A stretch of DNA of 64,000 bases from Nocardioides sp. Soil797 (GCA_001429555.1 LMSR01000017.1:248001-312000); one strand, 5' to 3'; positions 43,199-54,101 are shown, counted from the first letter of the stretch. Numbers and translations: made by a program. The notes: generated by a model from the letters alone, not told the origin.

Positions 43199-43215
43199 TG
43201 ACGCATCACGCGTCA
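43199..43215. promoter_or_regulatory. palindrome overlapping the start of the winged-helix gene
   Basis: TGACGC-ATCAC-GCGTCA, perfect 6-5-6. The last A is the first base of the ATG at 43215. A protein bound here would block translation start or early transcription; the gene itself encodes a DNA-binding protein. Confidence 0.45.
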
Positions 43216-43928
43216 TGAACGAAAGGCTGGAGATGCCTCTCTCTCGGGGAGACGGGCCGATCCGGGTCGGGGGGACAGGTGTCTCGTCACCCGTTGACAG
43301 TGCTCAGGGGGACCGTTCATCGGTCGATCGTGCTCCGGCCGATCGGCCCCAGCCCGTGGTGATCGCCATCGCAGACTCCGTCGAGGAACGGCTGCGCATC
43401 GCCGAGCTGATCGGCGGTTCCGCCGCGGTGGTGATGGTCTCCTCGCGCGACGAGGCCGTGCAGATCCTTTCCGGCACCCCGGGAATCCGTCCCGAGGCGA
43501 CGCCGGCGACGCCGGTGGCCGTGGCCTCGGGCAAGCAGCCCGGGCTCACCGTCGACTCCGACTGGCGGGTGGCGGCGGTGGCTGGTCGCGAGGTCGGGCT
43601 GTCCCCACTCGAGCACGATCTGCTGGTCTGCCTGCTCGACGAGATCGGGCACATCCACACCTTCGAGTCGATCCAACGCAGCGTCTGGGGCAACGACCAC
43701 CTCGGCGGTCGCTCCCACGTGCAGTCAGTGGTGAAGCGACTGCGGCGCAAGCTGACCGACCTCGAGAGCCCGGTGCAGATCGACGCCGTCCGTGGGGTCG
43801 GCCTGCGTCTGGTCGACGTCGGGCGGGGACGCGTCGCCGACGGGGCCACCATCGCGATGCCGGTGCAGCTGCCGCGGCCACTGTCGCCGACGGATCCTCG
43901 GTTGGTACGCCGACCCGTGCCGCGCTGA
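43215..43928 (+). CDS. orphan winged-helix regulator, receiver domain degenerate
   Basis: 237 residues. The first 45 are low-complexity; 46-90 (VVIAIADSVEERLRIAELIG) resemble the start of a receiver domain but no phospho-acceptor Asp is visible. The C-terminal part (about 118-200) is an OmpR/PhoB winged helix, LSPLEHDLLVCLLDEIG...SVVKRLRRKL...VRGVGLRLV. It has no sensor kinase beside it. It is divergent from the secreted protease with 261 bp between the starts, so the protease is a plausible target. Confidence 0.75.
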   Translation: MNERLEMPLSRGDGPIRVGGTGVSSPVDSAQGDRSSVDRAPADRPQPVVIAIADSVEERLRIAELIGGSAAVVMVSSRDEAVQILSGTPGIRPEATPATPVAVASGKQPGLTVDSDWRVAAVAGREVGLSPLEHDLLVCLLDEIGHIHTFESIQRSVWGNDHLGGRSHVQSVVKRLRRKLTDLESPVQIDAVRGVGLRLVDVGRGRVADGATIAMPVQLPRPLSPTDPRLVRRPVPR

Positions 43929-43986
43929 TCGGCTTCCCGGATCGGGCGACCGGTCCGGGGACACTGGAATTCTTCTCTGACACAGC

Positions 43987-43996
43987 CAACCTTTCG
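43987..43996 (+). promoter_or_regulatory. CAACCTTTCG motif upstream of ECF sigma gene
   Basis: Lies 57 nt before the sigma start. Almost the same sequence, CAACCATTTCG, lies 62 nt before the second ECF sigma gene at 63534. It may be a -35 element used by these sigma factors on their own genes. Confidence 0.35.
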
Positions 43997-44043
43997 CACC
44001 GTTGCCGCGTTGATGGGGTGGACGGTGACGGAGGAGGCAACGC

Positions 44044-44556
44044 GTGGATGACGCAGAGTTCACCCAGTGGGCGATCGGCTGCCAACGACAGTTGGTGCGC
44101 ACCGCCTACTTGATGAGCGGCGACCTGCAACGCGCCGAGGACCTGGTCCAGGACGCGCTGACCAAGGTGGCACTGCGGTGGCACAAACTGCGCCACACCA
44201 ACCCGGATGCCTACGTGCGCACGATCCTGGTGCGCGACAACATCTCGTGGTGGCGCCGCCACCGACGCGAGTCCGTGGTCGACGCGCTCCGGGACCCGGC
44301 CGTGCAACCGGCTGGGCACCCGGCTGGGCACCCGGCCGACACGGAGACGTCCCTGGTCGTCCGCGCGTCCTTGGCGCGCCTGACCGAGAAGCAACGCGCG
44401 GTCGTCGTGCTGCGTCACTTCGAGGACCGCTCCGAGCGGGAGACCGCCGAGATCCTCGGGATCTCCGTCGGCACCGTCAAGAGCCAGAACTCCGCCGCCC
44501 TGGCGCGGCTCCGCGAGGGCGCCCCCGAGCTCCTCGACCTGATCGGAAGGACCTGA
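44044..44556 (+). CDS. ECF sigma factor, SigE-like family
   Basis: 170-residue RNA polymerase sigma factor. Region 2 (about 10-75) has YLMSGDLQRAEDLVQDALTK and a WWRRHRRE end. Region 4 (about 105-160) has LTEKQRAVVVLRHFEDRSERETAEILGISVGTVKSQ. The start is GTG after GGAGGAGG. A tandem APGWAPG-coding duplication (GGCTGGGCACCC twice) sits in the linker. The stop overlaps the next gene (TGATG), a membrane-anchored protein likely to control it. Confidence 0.92.
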   Translation: MDDAEFTQWAIGCQRQLVRTAYLMSGDLQRAEDLVQDALTKVALRWHKLRHTNPDAYVRTILVRDNISWWRRHRRESVVDALRDPAVQPAGHPAGHPADTETSLVVRASLARLTEKQRAVVVLRHFEDRSERETAEILGISVGTVKSQNSAALARLREGAPELLDLIGRT

Positions 44557-45872
44557 TGAGCGAGCAACAGATCGGCGATCTCCTCCACCGCGGCACCGAG
44601 CACCTGCCCGACCCCGACCTGGTCTCCGGCGCACTGAAGGGCGCGCGTCGCCATCGCCGGCGGCGCAACGTGCTGGTCAGTGGTGTCGCCGCTCTCGCGG
44701 TGGCCGCCGCGATCGGCGTACCGTCCGCGCTGTCGCGTTCGAGCGATGCCGGTGACCCGGCGCCCGCGTCACCGGGCCCGACACCGGGCCCGGACCCCGC
44801 GGCCGCCACGGGTCACCTCACCGCACCGGCGCCGAAGCAATCGGTGGTCGCGCCGGTCCTCGACCCGCAGGGCATCGACGCGTTGCCGACCCACGACGCG
44901 GGGTTGCCGCAGTCGCTCGATCCCGACGAGGAGTCGGCCACAGACCTTGCCGACGACCCGATCGACCACGCGGTGGCGGCGGTCAAGGCCGACGGCCTCT
45001 ACCTCGACGAGTTCGACCTCGAGCAAGACGTCTTCTTCGTGCTCGGCACAGACGGCGACTGGCGCCGCGTCCACGTCGAGGCGCCGGCCGACCTCACCGG
45101 TGACCGAGGCCCCGCGCTGCTGCCGGAGTCGCTCTCTCCCGACGGCACCAAGGTGGCCCTCAAGGGCAACACCGCGGTCTATGTCGTCGACCTGGCTGAC
45201 GGCTCGACCACCCGGGTGAAGACCGGCCGTTGGGCAGGGATGACGGCCTGGCAGCCCGACAGCAGGCACCTCTTGGTCCCTCTGGGCAAGCAGGGCTTCG
45301 TCGTCGACGTGACCGACGGGCAGCGCACCCCGGCCGGTTGGGCGACTGACACGGGAGCGGGTCCGTTCACCGGTGCCTATGAGCCGGGCGGGCGCCTCGT
45401 CAGTGTCGCCGACGACAGCCACGGGCAAGAGCTCGAGAACATCGTGGAGACGAACGGAGGGAGCCGAGCGTTGGAGGTGGAGTCCGACGACATCGGCCAA
45501 CCGCTCTACCTGCTGCCGGGCGCGCGCGACCTGGCGATGACCACCTACCCGATGATCAGGACCGACAAGGGCCTGCGCGGGAAGTACGACGGCCTGCTGG
45601 TCGCCGAGCGGGAGAGCTACCGCACCACTGCCTTCCTGCCGGTCGACGGGCCGGAGGGCTACTACATCACCACTGACACCCTGCGCCCACGCACCTGGCT
45701 CGACGACCACACCTTGCTGTTCTCGTTGCGGCCGGAGGGCACGAAGCAGGACGAGGCCGACATCGGGCAGTACTTCCTGGTCTGGGACACCGAGACGGGC
45801 CGGGTCAGCCGCGCGTCGCACACGACCCTGCTGTGGCGGTCGGTGAGCGTGCTGCCCGAGCCAATCGAGTAG
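44556..45872 (+). CDS. membrane-anchored beta-propeller-like protein, probable sigma partner
   Basis: 438 residues: a cytoplasmic N-terminus of about 37 (SEQQIGDLLHRGTEHLPDPDLVSGALKGARRHRRRR), one transmembrane segment (VLVSGVAALAVAAAIGVPSAL), a Pro/Ala linker, then an extracytoplasmic region rich in WD-like strands (LSPDGTKVALKG, WQPDSRHLLVPL). Translational overlap with the sigma gene and this topology fit an anti-sigma or sensor role, though no classical zinc-binding anti-sigma motif is seen. The role is inferred. Confidence 0.7.
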   Translation: MSEQQIGDLLHRGTEHLPDPDLVSGALKGARRHRRRRNVLVSGVAALAVAAAIGVPSALSRSSDAGDPAPASPGPTPGPDPAAATGHLTAPAPKQSVVAPVLDPQGIDALPTHDAGLPQSLDPDEESATDLADDPIDHAVAAVKADGLYLDEFDLEQDVFFVLGTDGDWRRVHVEAPADLTGDRGPALLPESLSPDGTKVALKGNTAVYVVDLADGSTTRVKTGRWAGMTAWQPDSRHLLVPLGKQGFVVDVTDGQRTPAGWATDTGAGPFTGAYEPGGRLVSVADDSHGQELENIVETNGGSRALEVESDDIGQPLYLLPGARDLAMTTYPMIRTDKGLRGKYDGLLVAERESYRTTAFLPVDGPEGYYITTDTLRPRTWLDDHTLLFSLRPEGTKQDEADIGQYFLVWDTETGRVSRASHTTLLWRSVSVLPEPIE

Positions 45873-45926
45873 TTGCCGGGGCGATGTCGCATCGCTCCGC
45901 GGGGCTGGGTCACCCGGCACCGGGCC

Positions 45927-45932
45927 TAGACT
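45927..45932 (+). promoter_or_regulatory. -10-like element of nadE
   Basis: TAGACT ends 7 nt before the GTG at 45940, supporting that start and a leaderless transcript. Confidence 0.5.
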
Positions 45933-45939
45933 CACGGAC

Positions 45940-48012
<2,073 letters not shown>

Positions 48013-48048
48013 CCCTCACACCGTGTCAGGCCGTGGAGTGATCGTGTC

Positions 48049-48831
48049 ATGTTGAACATCGGAGACTTCGCCCGCTTCGCCGGGGTGTCAGTGCGGATGC
48101 TGCGTCACTACGACGCCGTCGGGCTGCTCACCCCGACCGAGGTCGATCCCTTCTCCGGCTACCGGAAGTACGACGAGTCGCTGCTGCGGCGTGCGCACCA
48201 GCTGGTGGCCCTGAAGGAGCTGGGATTCAGCCTCGAGGTCGTGGGGGAGATGCTCGACGGTCCGCCCGGCCTGCTCCAGCAACGCCTGGAGCAGCGGCGT
48301 GCCGAACTGGCCGACGAGATCAGCGCCAACCGAGCCCGCCTCGACGAGGTGGAGCGGCGTCTCCGACTGATGGAAGGAAACGTCATGGAGATGAACTACA
48401 CGGAGAAGTCGCTGCCCGAGATCGAGGTCACCCAGCTGACCGCGGAGGTCACCGACCAGCCCGAGGTGGGGCCGACGATCAGCCCGCTGTTCGGGCGGTT
48501 GGCACAGGCCGCAGCGACACAGGGGGTCGACTCCGACCTGAGTCTGGCCTGGTACGACATGCGCGACGACGGGATTCGCTTCGCCGCTTGTGGCGCCGCC
48601 GAGATCGAGGTCGAGGGCGGTGAACGGGCCACGGTGCCCGGGGCGGCCCGCGCCGTCGTCACGACGTACACCGGTCCGATCGACCGGATCGCCGAGGGAT
48701 GGCAGGCGCTGGGGTCCCACCTGGCGGAGCTCGGGCTCGAGCCGGCCGGCGTGTGCCGTGAGGTGTACGGCGAGGTGCCGGCCGACCACTCCGCGGACTG
48801 GGTGATCGAGCTGCAGCAGCCCGTGCGCTGA
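48049..48831 (+). CDS. MerR-family regulator with GyrI-like effector domain
   Basis: 260 residues: N-terminal MerR DNA-binding domain (IGDFARFAGVSVRMLRHYDAVGLLTP, wing FSGYRKYDESLLRR), a coiled-coil dimer helix (about 75-110) and a C-terminal GyrI/SOUL-like ligand domain (about 120-258). BmrR and TipA-like proteins of this build sense drugs or other small molecules. No efflux pump is adjacent, so the target is unknown. Starts 36 bp after nadE. Confidence 0.88.
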   Translation: MLNIGDFARFAGVSVRMLRHYDAVGLLTPTEVDPFSGYRKYDESLLRRAHQLVALKELGFSLEVVGEMLDGPPGLLQQRLEQRRAELADEISANRARLDEVERRLRLMEGNVMEMNYTEKSLPEIEVTQLTAEVTDQPEVGPTISPLFGRLAQAAATQGVDSDLSLAWYDMRDDGIRFAACGAAEIEVEGGERATVPGAARAVVTTYTGPIDRIAEGWQALGSHLAELGLEPAGVCREVYGEVPADHSADWVIELQQPVR

Positions 48832-48889
48832 GCTCTCGCACACCCTCACCCAGGCGTGCGCATCGACGTGATGACCGCGTTGATCAGCA

Positions 48890-48945
48890 GTTACCGAAGC
48901 GTATGCAGGTTTCGCGGCGCTGATTCCTGCATACGCTTCGGTAAC
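48890..48945. repeat. perfect 20-bp inverted repeat with 16-nt loop
   Basis: Left arm 48890-48909 (begins GTTACCGAAGCGTATG), loop 48910-48925, right arm 48926-48945. All 20 pairs match. It lies between the MerR gene and glnA2, 65 bp before the glnA2 start. There is no T-run. It may be a terminator, an attenuator or a dispersed palindromic element. Confidence 0.85.
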
Positions 48946-48971
48946 GATGGGCGAGCCATGGCGGCGGGCGT

Positions 48972-48987
48972 GTCACACGGATGTAAC
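48972..48987 (+). promoter_or_regulatory. candidate GlnR box upstream of glnA2
   Basis: GTCAC-ACGGAT-GTAAC has the gTnAC-n6-GnAAC form of one half of the actinobacterial GlnR box. It lies 23 nt before the glnA2 start and upstream of its -10-like element, so it could mediate nitrogen control. Only one pair of half-sites is visible. Confidence 0.45.
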
Positions 48988-48998
48988 AGGACATGCGC

Positions 48999-49004
48999 CA
49001 TAGT
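48999..49004 (+). promoter_or_regulatory. -10-like element of glnA2
   Basis: CATAGT ends 6 nt before the ATG at 49011, favouring it over the in-frame ATG at 48993, which would overlap the promoter. Confidence 0.5.
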
Positions 49005-49010
49005 TGGGGC

Positions 49011-50348
49011 ATGGGTAAGCAGGAAGACTTCGTGCTGCGCGCACTCGAAGAACGCGATGTCAGGTTCGTCCGTCTCTGGTTCACCGACGTGCTCGGGTCC
49101 CTCAAGTCCGTGGCGGTCGCACCGGCGGAGCTCGAGGGCGCCTTCACCGAGGGCATCGGTTTCGACGGCTCGGCCATCGAGGGCTTCGCCCGCGTCTATG
49201 AGGCCGACATGCTCGCCAAACCGGATCCGTCGACGTTCCAGATCCTGCCGTGGCGCGGGGAGGGCCCTTCGACGGCTCGGATGTTCTGCGACATCGTGAT
49301 GCCCGACGGCAGCCCGTCGTACGCCGATCCGCGCTTCGTGCTCAAGCGCACGCTGAGCGCCGCGGCCGACAAGGGATTCACGTTCTACACCCACCCCGAG
49401 ATCGAGTTCTACCTCTTCAAGGACACCCCCGGAACCGGCGACGACCCGGTGCCGGTCGACCGCAGCGGCTACTTCGACCACACCGCGCAGTCCCACGGCT
49501 CCGACTTCCGTCGTGAGGCGATCACCATGCTCGAGGCGATGGGCATCTCCGTGGAGTTCAGCCACCACGAGGGCGGGCCCGGCCAGCAGGAGATCGACCT
49601 GCGCTACGCCGACGCGTTGAGCACCGCCGACAACATCATGACCTTCCGCACCGTGGTCCGTGAGGTGGCGCTGAGCCAGGGCATCTGGGCGACCTTCATG
49701 CCCAAGCCGTTCACCACCCACCCCGGCTCCGGCATGCACACCCACGTCTCGCTCTTCGAGGGCGACCGGAACGCCTTCTTCGAGGCGGGTTCTGAATACC
49801 AGCTCAGCAAGACCGGCCGTCAGTTCATCGCCGGCATGCTCAAGCACGCCTCCGAGATCACCTGTGTCACCAACCAGTGGGTCAACTCCTACAAGCGCCT
49901 GATCGGCGGCGGCGAGGCCCCGTCCTACATCACGTGGGGTCACAACAACCGCTCCGCGATGGTGCGGGTGCCGATGTACAAGCCCAACAAGGGCCAGTCC
50001 ACGCGCATCGAGCTGCGCACCATCGACGCGGCCTGCAACCCCTACCTCGCCTTCGCGGTCATCCTGGCCGCGGGGATGAAGGGCATCGAGGAGGACTACG
50101 AGCTGCCCCGCGAGGCCGAGGACGACGTGTGGTCGCTCAACGAGCGTGAGCGCACCGCCCTGGGTATGGAGCCGCTGCCCAAGACGCTGGCCGAGGCGAT
50201 CAAGGTCGCGGAGAACTCCGAGCTCCTCGCCGAGACGTTGGGCGAGCACGTCTACGACTACTTCCTGCGCAACAAGCGCGCCGAGTGGGAGGCCTATCGC
50301 GGCCAGGTCTCGGCCTGGGAACGGGACCAGATGCTGCCGGTGATCTGA
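49011..50348 (+). CDS. glnA2: glutamine synthetase type I, GlnA2-like
   Basis: ATP-dependent glutamine (or related gamma-glutamyl) synthetase of 445 residues. It has IGFDGSAIEGFARVYEADM, HPEIEFYLF, the metal/substrate block EFSHHEGGPGQQEIDLRYADAL, HTHVSLF, and TNQWVNSYKRL. The place of the adenylylated Tyr in type I-beta enzymes reads DDVWSLNERER with no Tyr, so it should not be adenylylated even though glnE is nearby. Sequence and synteny match M. tuberculosis GlnA2. Starts at ATG 49011 with a leaderless layout. Confidence 0.93.
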   Translation: MGKQEDFVLRALEERDVRFVRLWFTDVLGSLKSVAVAPAELEGAFTEGIGFDGSAIEGFARVYEADMLAKPDPSTFQILPWRGEGPSTARMFCDIVMPDGSPSYADPRFVLKRTLSAAADKGFTFYTHPEIEFYLFKDTPGTGDDPVPVDRSGYFDHTAQSHGSDFRREAITMLEAMGISVEFSHHEGGPGQQEIDLRYADALSTADNIMTFRTVVREVALSQGIWATFMPKPFTTHPGSGMHTHVSLFEGDRNAFFEAGSEYQLSKTGRQFIAGMLKHASEITCVTNQWVNSYKRLIGGGEAPSYITWGHNNRSAMVRVPMYKPNKGQSTRIELRTIDAACNPYLAFAVILAAGMKGIEEDYELPREAEDDVWSLNERERTALGMEPLPKTLAEAIKVAENSELLAETLGEHVYDYFLRNKRAEWEAYRGQVSAWERDQMLPVI

Positions 50349-50349
50349 C

Positions 50350-51108
50350 GTGGCGGCGCACCATCCGCGGGTCCTCGTGATCGAGCACGAGGCGAAGTGT
50401 CCACCGGCCCACGTCGCCCGCTGGCTCGAAGGGGCCGGTGCCCGGGTCGAGGTGTGCCGACCGTACGCCGGCGACGCACTCCCGGACCTCGCGGCGTACG
50501 ACGCAATGGTGGTGCTCGGCGGCACGATGGGCGCCAACGACGACGCGTCGGTTGCCTGGTTGGCCCCGCTGAAGGAACTCGTGCGTGAGGCAGCGGAGAC
50601 GGGGGTGCCGACCTTCGGTATCTGCCTGGGCCACCAGGTGATCGCAACAGCCCTCGGCGGCACCGTCGAGGTGAACCCACGCGGGCAACAGCTGGGGCTG
50701 CTCGAGGTCGGCTGGCTTCCGGCGGCAGGGGACGACCCGCTCTTCACCCCGACTCCCGGCCTGCGTGGCATCCAGTGGAACAACGACATCGTCACCGTTC
50801 TCCCGGACGGAGCCGCGCTCCTGGCCGCCACCGCACAGGAGGAGGTGCAGGTGGTGCGGTTCGCCGAGACCGTCTGGGGGGTGCAGCTCCACCCCGAGGC
50901 CGACGAAGTGGTGGTGGCCGACTGGGCTGACGGTGATCGCGACGACCACGCCCTGCGCGGGATCGACCAGGCCGCGCTGCTCCGCGGCATCGCCGAGGCC
51001 CGCGAGGAGCTGGACGCAGCCTGGCGGCCCGTGGTCGAACGCTTCGCCGGGCTGGCCGCGGCGCGGGCCGGGCTGGCCGCGGCGCGGGCCGGGAGGACCG
51101 AGCGTTGA
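50350..51108 (+). CDS. class I glutamine amidotransferase-like protein
   Basis: 252 residues with a triad-type GATase-1 fold: oxyanion region VVLGGTMGAND, nucleophile Cys in FGICLGHQVIA and His-x-Glu in VQLHPEADE. It is a free-standing glutaminase or gamma-glutamyl hydrolase-like enzyme; the partner is unknown. GTG start 1 bp after the glnA2 stop, and stop overlaps the glnE start, so all three are one unit. The C-terminus is a perfect 21-bp coding duplication (GLAAARA twice). A link to glutamine balance is inferred from position. Confidence 0.85.
   Translation: MAAHHPRVLVIEHEAKCPPAHVARWLEGAGARVEVCRPYAGDALPDLAAYDAMVVLGGTMGANDDASVAWLAPLKELVREAAETGVPTFGICLGHQVIATALGGTVEVNPRGQQLGLLEVGWLPAAGDDPLFTPTPGLRGIQWNNDIVTVLPDGAALLAATAQEEVQVVRFAETVWGVQLHPEADEVVVADWADGDRDDHALRGIDQAALLRGIAEAREELDAAWRPVVERFAGLAAARAGLAAARAGRTER
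51046..51087 (+). repeat. perfect 21-bp tandem duplication in coding sequence
   Basis: Two identical 21-bp units (51046-51066, 51067-51087), beginning GCCGGGCTGGCCGCGG, encode AGLAAAR twice at the end of the amidotransferase. In frame, so tolerated; it lengthens the tail just before the glnE start. Confidence 0.95.
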
Positions 51109-54101
51109 CCCCTCGACCGTTGGGCCGTGGCGAGCTGATCCGGCTCGGATTCACTGACCCGGAGCACACCGCCGACCACCTGGCCGAGCTGGGTTCGGCC
51201 GGCCATGAGCTGATCGCGATCCTGACCCAGACCGCGGACCCGGATGCCGCGGTCGCAGCGCTGGTCGACCTGGCCGATGCCATCGAGCGCGACGCCGACG
51301 AGAGCGACACGCGCGAGGGATTCCTCGAGGAGCTGGCCGATGACGAGGGCACCGCGATGCGGTTGCTCAGCGTGCTGGGAGCCAGCACTGCCCTGGCCGA
51401 CCACCTCGTGGTGCACCCACACCACTGGCGTGAGCTGACCGACCCCATGCTCGGCACCACGCGCCCCGCGGCGTACGCCGTTCGTGAGGCGTTGCTGCGT
51501 GCAGTCGGCGCCGACCCCGCCGACCCTATCCCGGTCTCGACCAGCGACGACTGCGAGGCCACCGACGCCCTGCGCGTGGAGTATCGGCGCCTGCTGCTCC
51601 GGATGGCGGCGCGCGACCTGGCCCACGGCGTCGGTGTCGACGACATCGCCGCCGAGCTCTCCGACCTGGCCGCCGGCACGCTCGACGCCGCGTTGGCCAT
51701 CGCCCGCGCCCGCGTGGGGGAGAGCGTGGCCACCGCACGCCTGTCGGTGATCGCGATGGGCAAGTGCGGTGGGCACGAGCTCAACTACGTCAGCGACGTC
51801 GACGTCATCTTCGTCTTCGAGGCGGTCGAGGGCGCCGACGAGAACGAAGCCAACCGTGCGGCCACCCAGCTGGCCTCCCAGATGATGCAGATCTGCTCCG
51901 ACCACACCGCCGAGGGCACCATCTGGCCGGTGGATGCGAACCTGCGACCGGAGGGGAAGACCGGGCCGTTGGTGCGCACCCTGGCCAGCCACCGGGGGTA
52001 CTACGACCGGTGGGCCAAGACCTGGGAGTTCCAGGCGCTGCTCAAGGCCCGACCGGTGGCCGGCGACCTGGAGCTGGGTGCCGAATACATGCAGATGATC
52101 GCGCCCATGGTCTGGTCGGCGGCCAGCCGAGACGGGTTCGTCGAAGACGTGCAGGCGATGCGCAGACGGGTCCTCGACCACATCCCCGAGCACCAGGCCG
52201 AGCGCCAGCTCAAGCTCGGGTCGGGCGGCCTGCGTGATGTCGAGTTCGCCATCCAGCTGCTGCAGATGGTGCACGGTCGCACCGACGAGAGCGTCCGTGC
52301 GCCGACGACGTTGAGTGCCCTGGCCCAGCTGACCCGGGGCGGGTACGTCGGTCGCGAGGACGGGCAGGCCCTGCACGAGGCCTATGCGTTCCTGCGCAAG
52401 CTGGAGCACCGCATCCAGCTCTTCCAGTTGCGACGCACGCACGTGCTGCCCGACGACGAGCCGTCACTGCGTCGGCTGGGCCGCTCGATCGGCCACTTCA
52501 AGGACTCGGTGAAGCAGCTCGACCAGGAGTGGAAGCACCACCGCCGCGAGGTGCGCCGGTTGCACGAGAAGCTCTTCTACCGGCCCTTGCTCAGCGCCGT
52601 CGCGGCGATCCCGGGGGAGCAGACCCGGCTCTCGACCGACGCCGCCGAGCAGCGCCTGTCCGCCCTGGGCTACCTCGACCCGACGGCCGCCCTGCGCCAC
52701 CTGGAATACCTCACCAAGGGTGTTTCACGCACCGCCGCCATCCAGCGTCAGCTGTTGCCGGCGATGCTGGCCTGGTTCGCCGACGCACCCGACCCAGATG
52801 CCGGTCTCTTCGGCTTCCGGCGGATCAGCGAGACCCTCGGCTCCACCCACTGGTACCTGTCGATGCTGCGCGACGAGGGCGAGGTCGCCCAACGCCTGGC
52901 CGGAATCCTGGCCACCTCGCGCTATGCCACCGACCTGCTCGAGCGGGAGCCGACCGGGGTGAAGCTGCTCGGCAGCGACCTCAGCCCGCTGACCTCCGAG
53001 GCCCTCACCAAGGAGATGCTCGCCTCGGCCGGCCGCCAGGACAACCCCGACGCTGCGGCCCTGGCGATCCGGGCGATCCGCCGCCGGGAGCTGTTGCGGA
53101 TCGCGGCCGGCGAGCTGGTCGGCGTACTCGACGTGGTGACCGTCGGCGCCGGGTTGAGCAACCTCACCGACGCGACGCTCGAGGCCACCCTCGACGTGGC
53201 CCACCGCGCCGTTCGCGCCGCCCGGGGCATCGACGAGTCGTTGAGCGTGCTGGCGATCATCGGGATGGGCCGCTACGGCGGCTTCGAGCTGTCCTACGGC
53301 AGCGACGCCGACGTGATGTTCGTGCATGAGGCCAAGCCCGGTGTCGAGGCACAGCAGGCGGCCTCCTACGCGCAGGCCGTGGCCAACGAGCTGCGGCGGA
53401 TGCTGGCGCTGCCGGCCTCGGACCCGCCCCTCGAGGTCGACGCCGGGCTGCGTCCGGAGGGGAAGCAGGGGCCGTTGGTGCGCACCCTCGAGTCCTACGC
53501 CGGCTACTACGCGAAGTGGTCGCAGGTGTGGGAGTTCCAGGCCCTCCTGCGCGCCGACGCGGTGGTCGGCAACGAGGACCTGCGGGCGCGCTTCACCGAG
53601 CTGATCAACCCACTCCGGTTCCCGGCCGACGGCCTCGACCCCGACGGCGTGATCGAGGTACGCCGGATCAAGGCGCGCGTCGACGAGGAACGGCTCCCAC
53701 GCGGCGCCGACCCCAACACCCACCTCAAGCTGGGGCGCGGTGGACTCTCCGACATCGAGTGGACCGTGCAGCTCCTGCAGATGCTCCACGCCGGCCGACT
53801 GGTCGAGCTGCAGACCCCACGCACCCTCAAGGCGCTGCGGGCGATCACCGAGGCCGGACTCCTCGACGCGGAGGACTCCGAGGCGCTCAACGCCGCATGG
53901 CGGCTGGTGAGCTCGATGCGCAACGCGATCACCTTGGTCCGCGGCAAGGCCTCCGACCAGATTCCGCGATCGCCGAGGGAGCGTGCCGCGGTTGCCGCCG
54001 TGCTGGGCTACTCTGCCGGGGAGTCCGACGCGATGGTCAACGACTACCTTCGCACCACACGGCGAGCCCGCAGTGTGGTCGAGCGGATCTTCTGGGGCTG
54101 A
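51105..54101 (+). CDS. glnE: glutamine synthetase adenylyltransferase/deadenylylase
   Basis: Bifunctional enzyme that adds AMP to, and removes it from, type I-beta glutamine synthetase in response to nitrogen status. The 998 residues contain two nucleotidyltransferase domains, AMGKCGGHELNYVSDVDVIF (about 215) and GMGRYGGFELSYGSDADVMF (about 720), each followed by the partner helical block (LKLGSGGLRDVEFAIQLLQ and LKLGRGGLSDIEWTVQLLQ). TTG start overlaps the amidotransferase stop. Its usual substrate GlnA1 is not in this window. Confidence 0.95.
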   Translation: MTPRPLGRGELIRLGFTDPEHTADHLAELGSAGHELIAILTQTADPDAAVAALVDLADAIERDADESDTREGFLEELADDEGTAMRLLSVLGASTALADHLVVHPHHWRELTDPMLGTTRPAAYAVREALLRAVGADPADPIPVSTSDDCEATDALRVEYRRLLLRMAARDLAHGVGVDDIAAELSDLAAGTLDAALAIARARVGESVATARLSVIAMGKCGGHELNYVSDVDVIFVFEAVEGADENEANRAATQLASQMMQICSDHTAEGTIWPVDANLRPEGKTGPLVRTLASHRGYYDRWAKTWEFQALLKARPVAGDLELGAEYMQMIAPMVWSAASRDGFVEDVQAMRRRVLDHIPEHQAERQLKLGSGGLRDVEFAIQLLQMVHGRTDESVRAPTTLSALAQLTRGGYVGREDGQALHEAYAFLRKLEHRIQLFQLRRTHVLPDDEPSLRRLGRSIGHFKDSVKQLDQEWKHHRREVRRLHEKLFYRPLLSAVAAIPGEQTRLSTDAAEQRLSALGYLDPTAALRHLEYLTKGVSRTAAIQRQLLPAMLAWFADAPDPDAGLFGFRRISETLGSTHWYLSMLRDEGEVAQRLAGILATSRYATDLLEREPTGVKLLGSDLSPLTSEALTKEMLASAGRQDNPDAAALAIRAIRRRELLRIAAGELVGVLDVVTVGAGLSNLTDATLEATLDVAHRAVRAARGIDESLSVLAIIGMGRYGGFELSYGSDADVMFVHEAKPGVEAQQAASYAQAVANELRRMLALPASDPPLEVDAGLRPEGKQGPLVRTLESYAGYYAKWSQVWEFQALLRADAVVGNEDLRARFTELINPLRFPADGLDPDGVIEVRRIKARVDEERLPRGADPNTHLKLGRGGLSDIEWTVQLLQMLHAGRLVELQTPRTLKALRAITEAGLLDAEDSEALNAAWRLVSSMRNAITLVRGKASDQIPRSPRERAAVAAVLGYSAGESDAMVNDYLRTTRRARSVVERIFWG

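Noticed and set aside
48891..52442. Open frame of 1183 codons on the minus strand across glnA2, the amidotransferase and glnE.
   Set aside because: It is the GC-skewed shadow of well-identified genes, with low-complexity composition and no recognisable motif.
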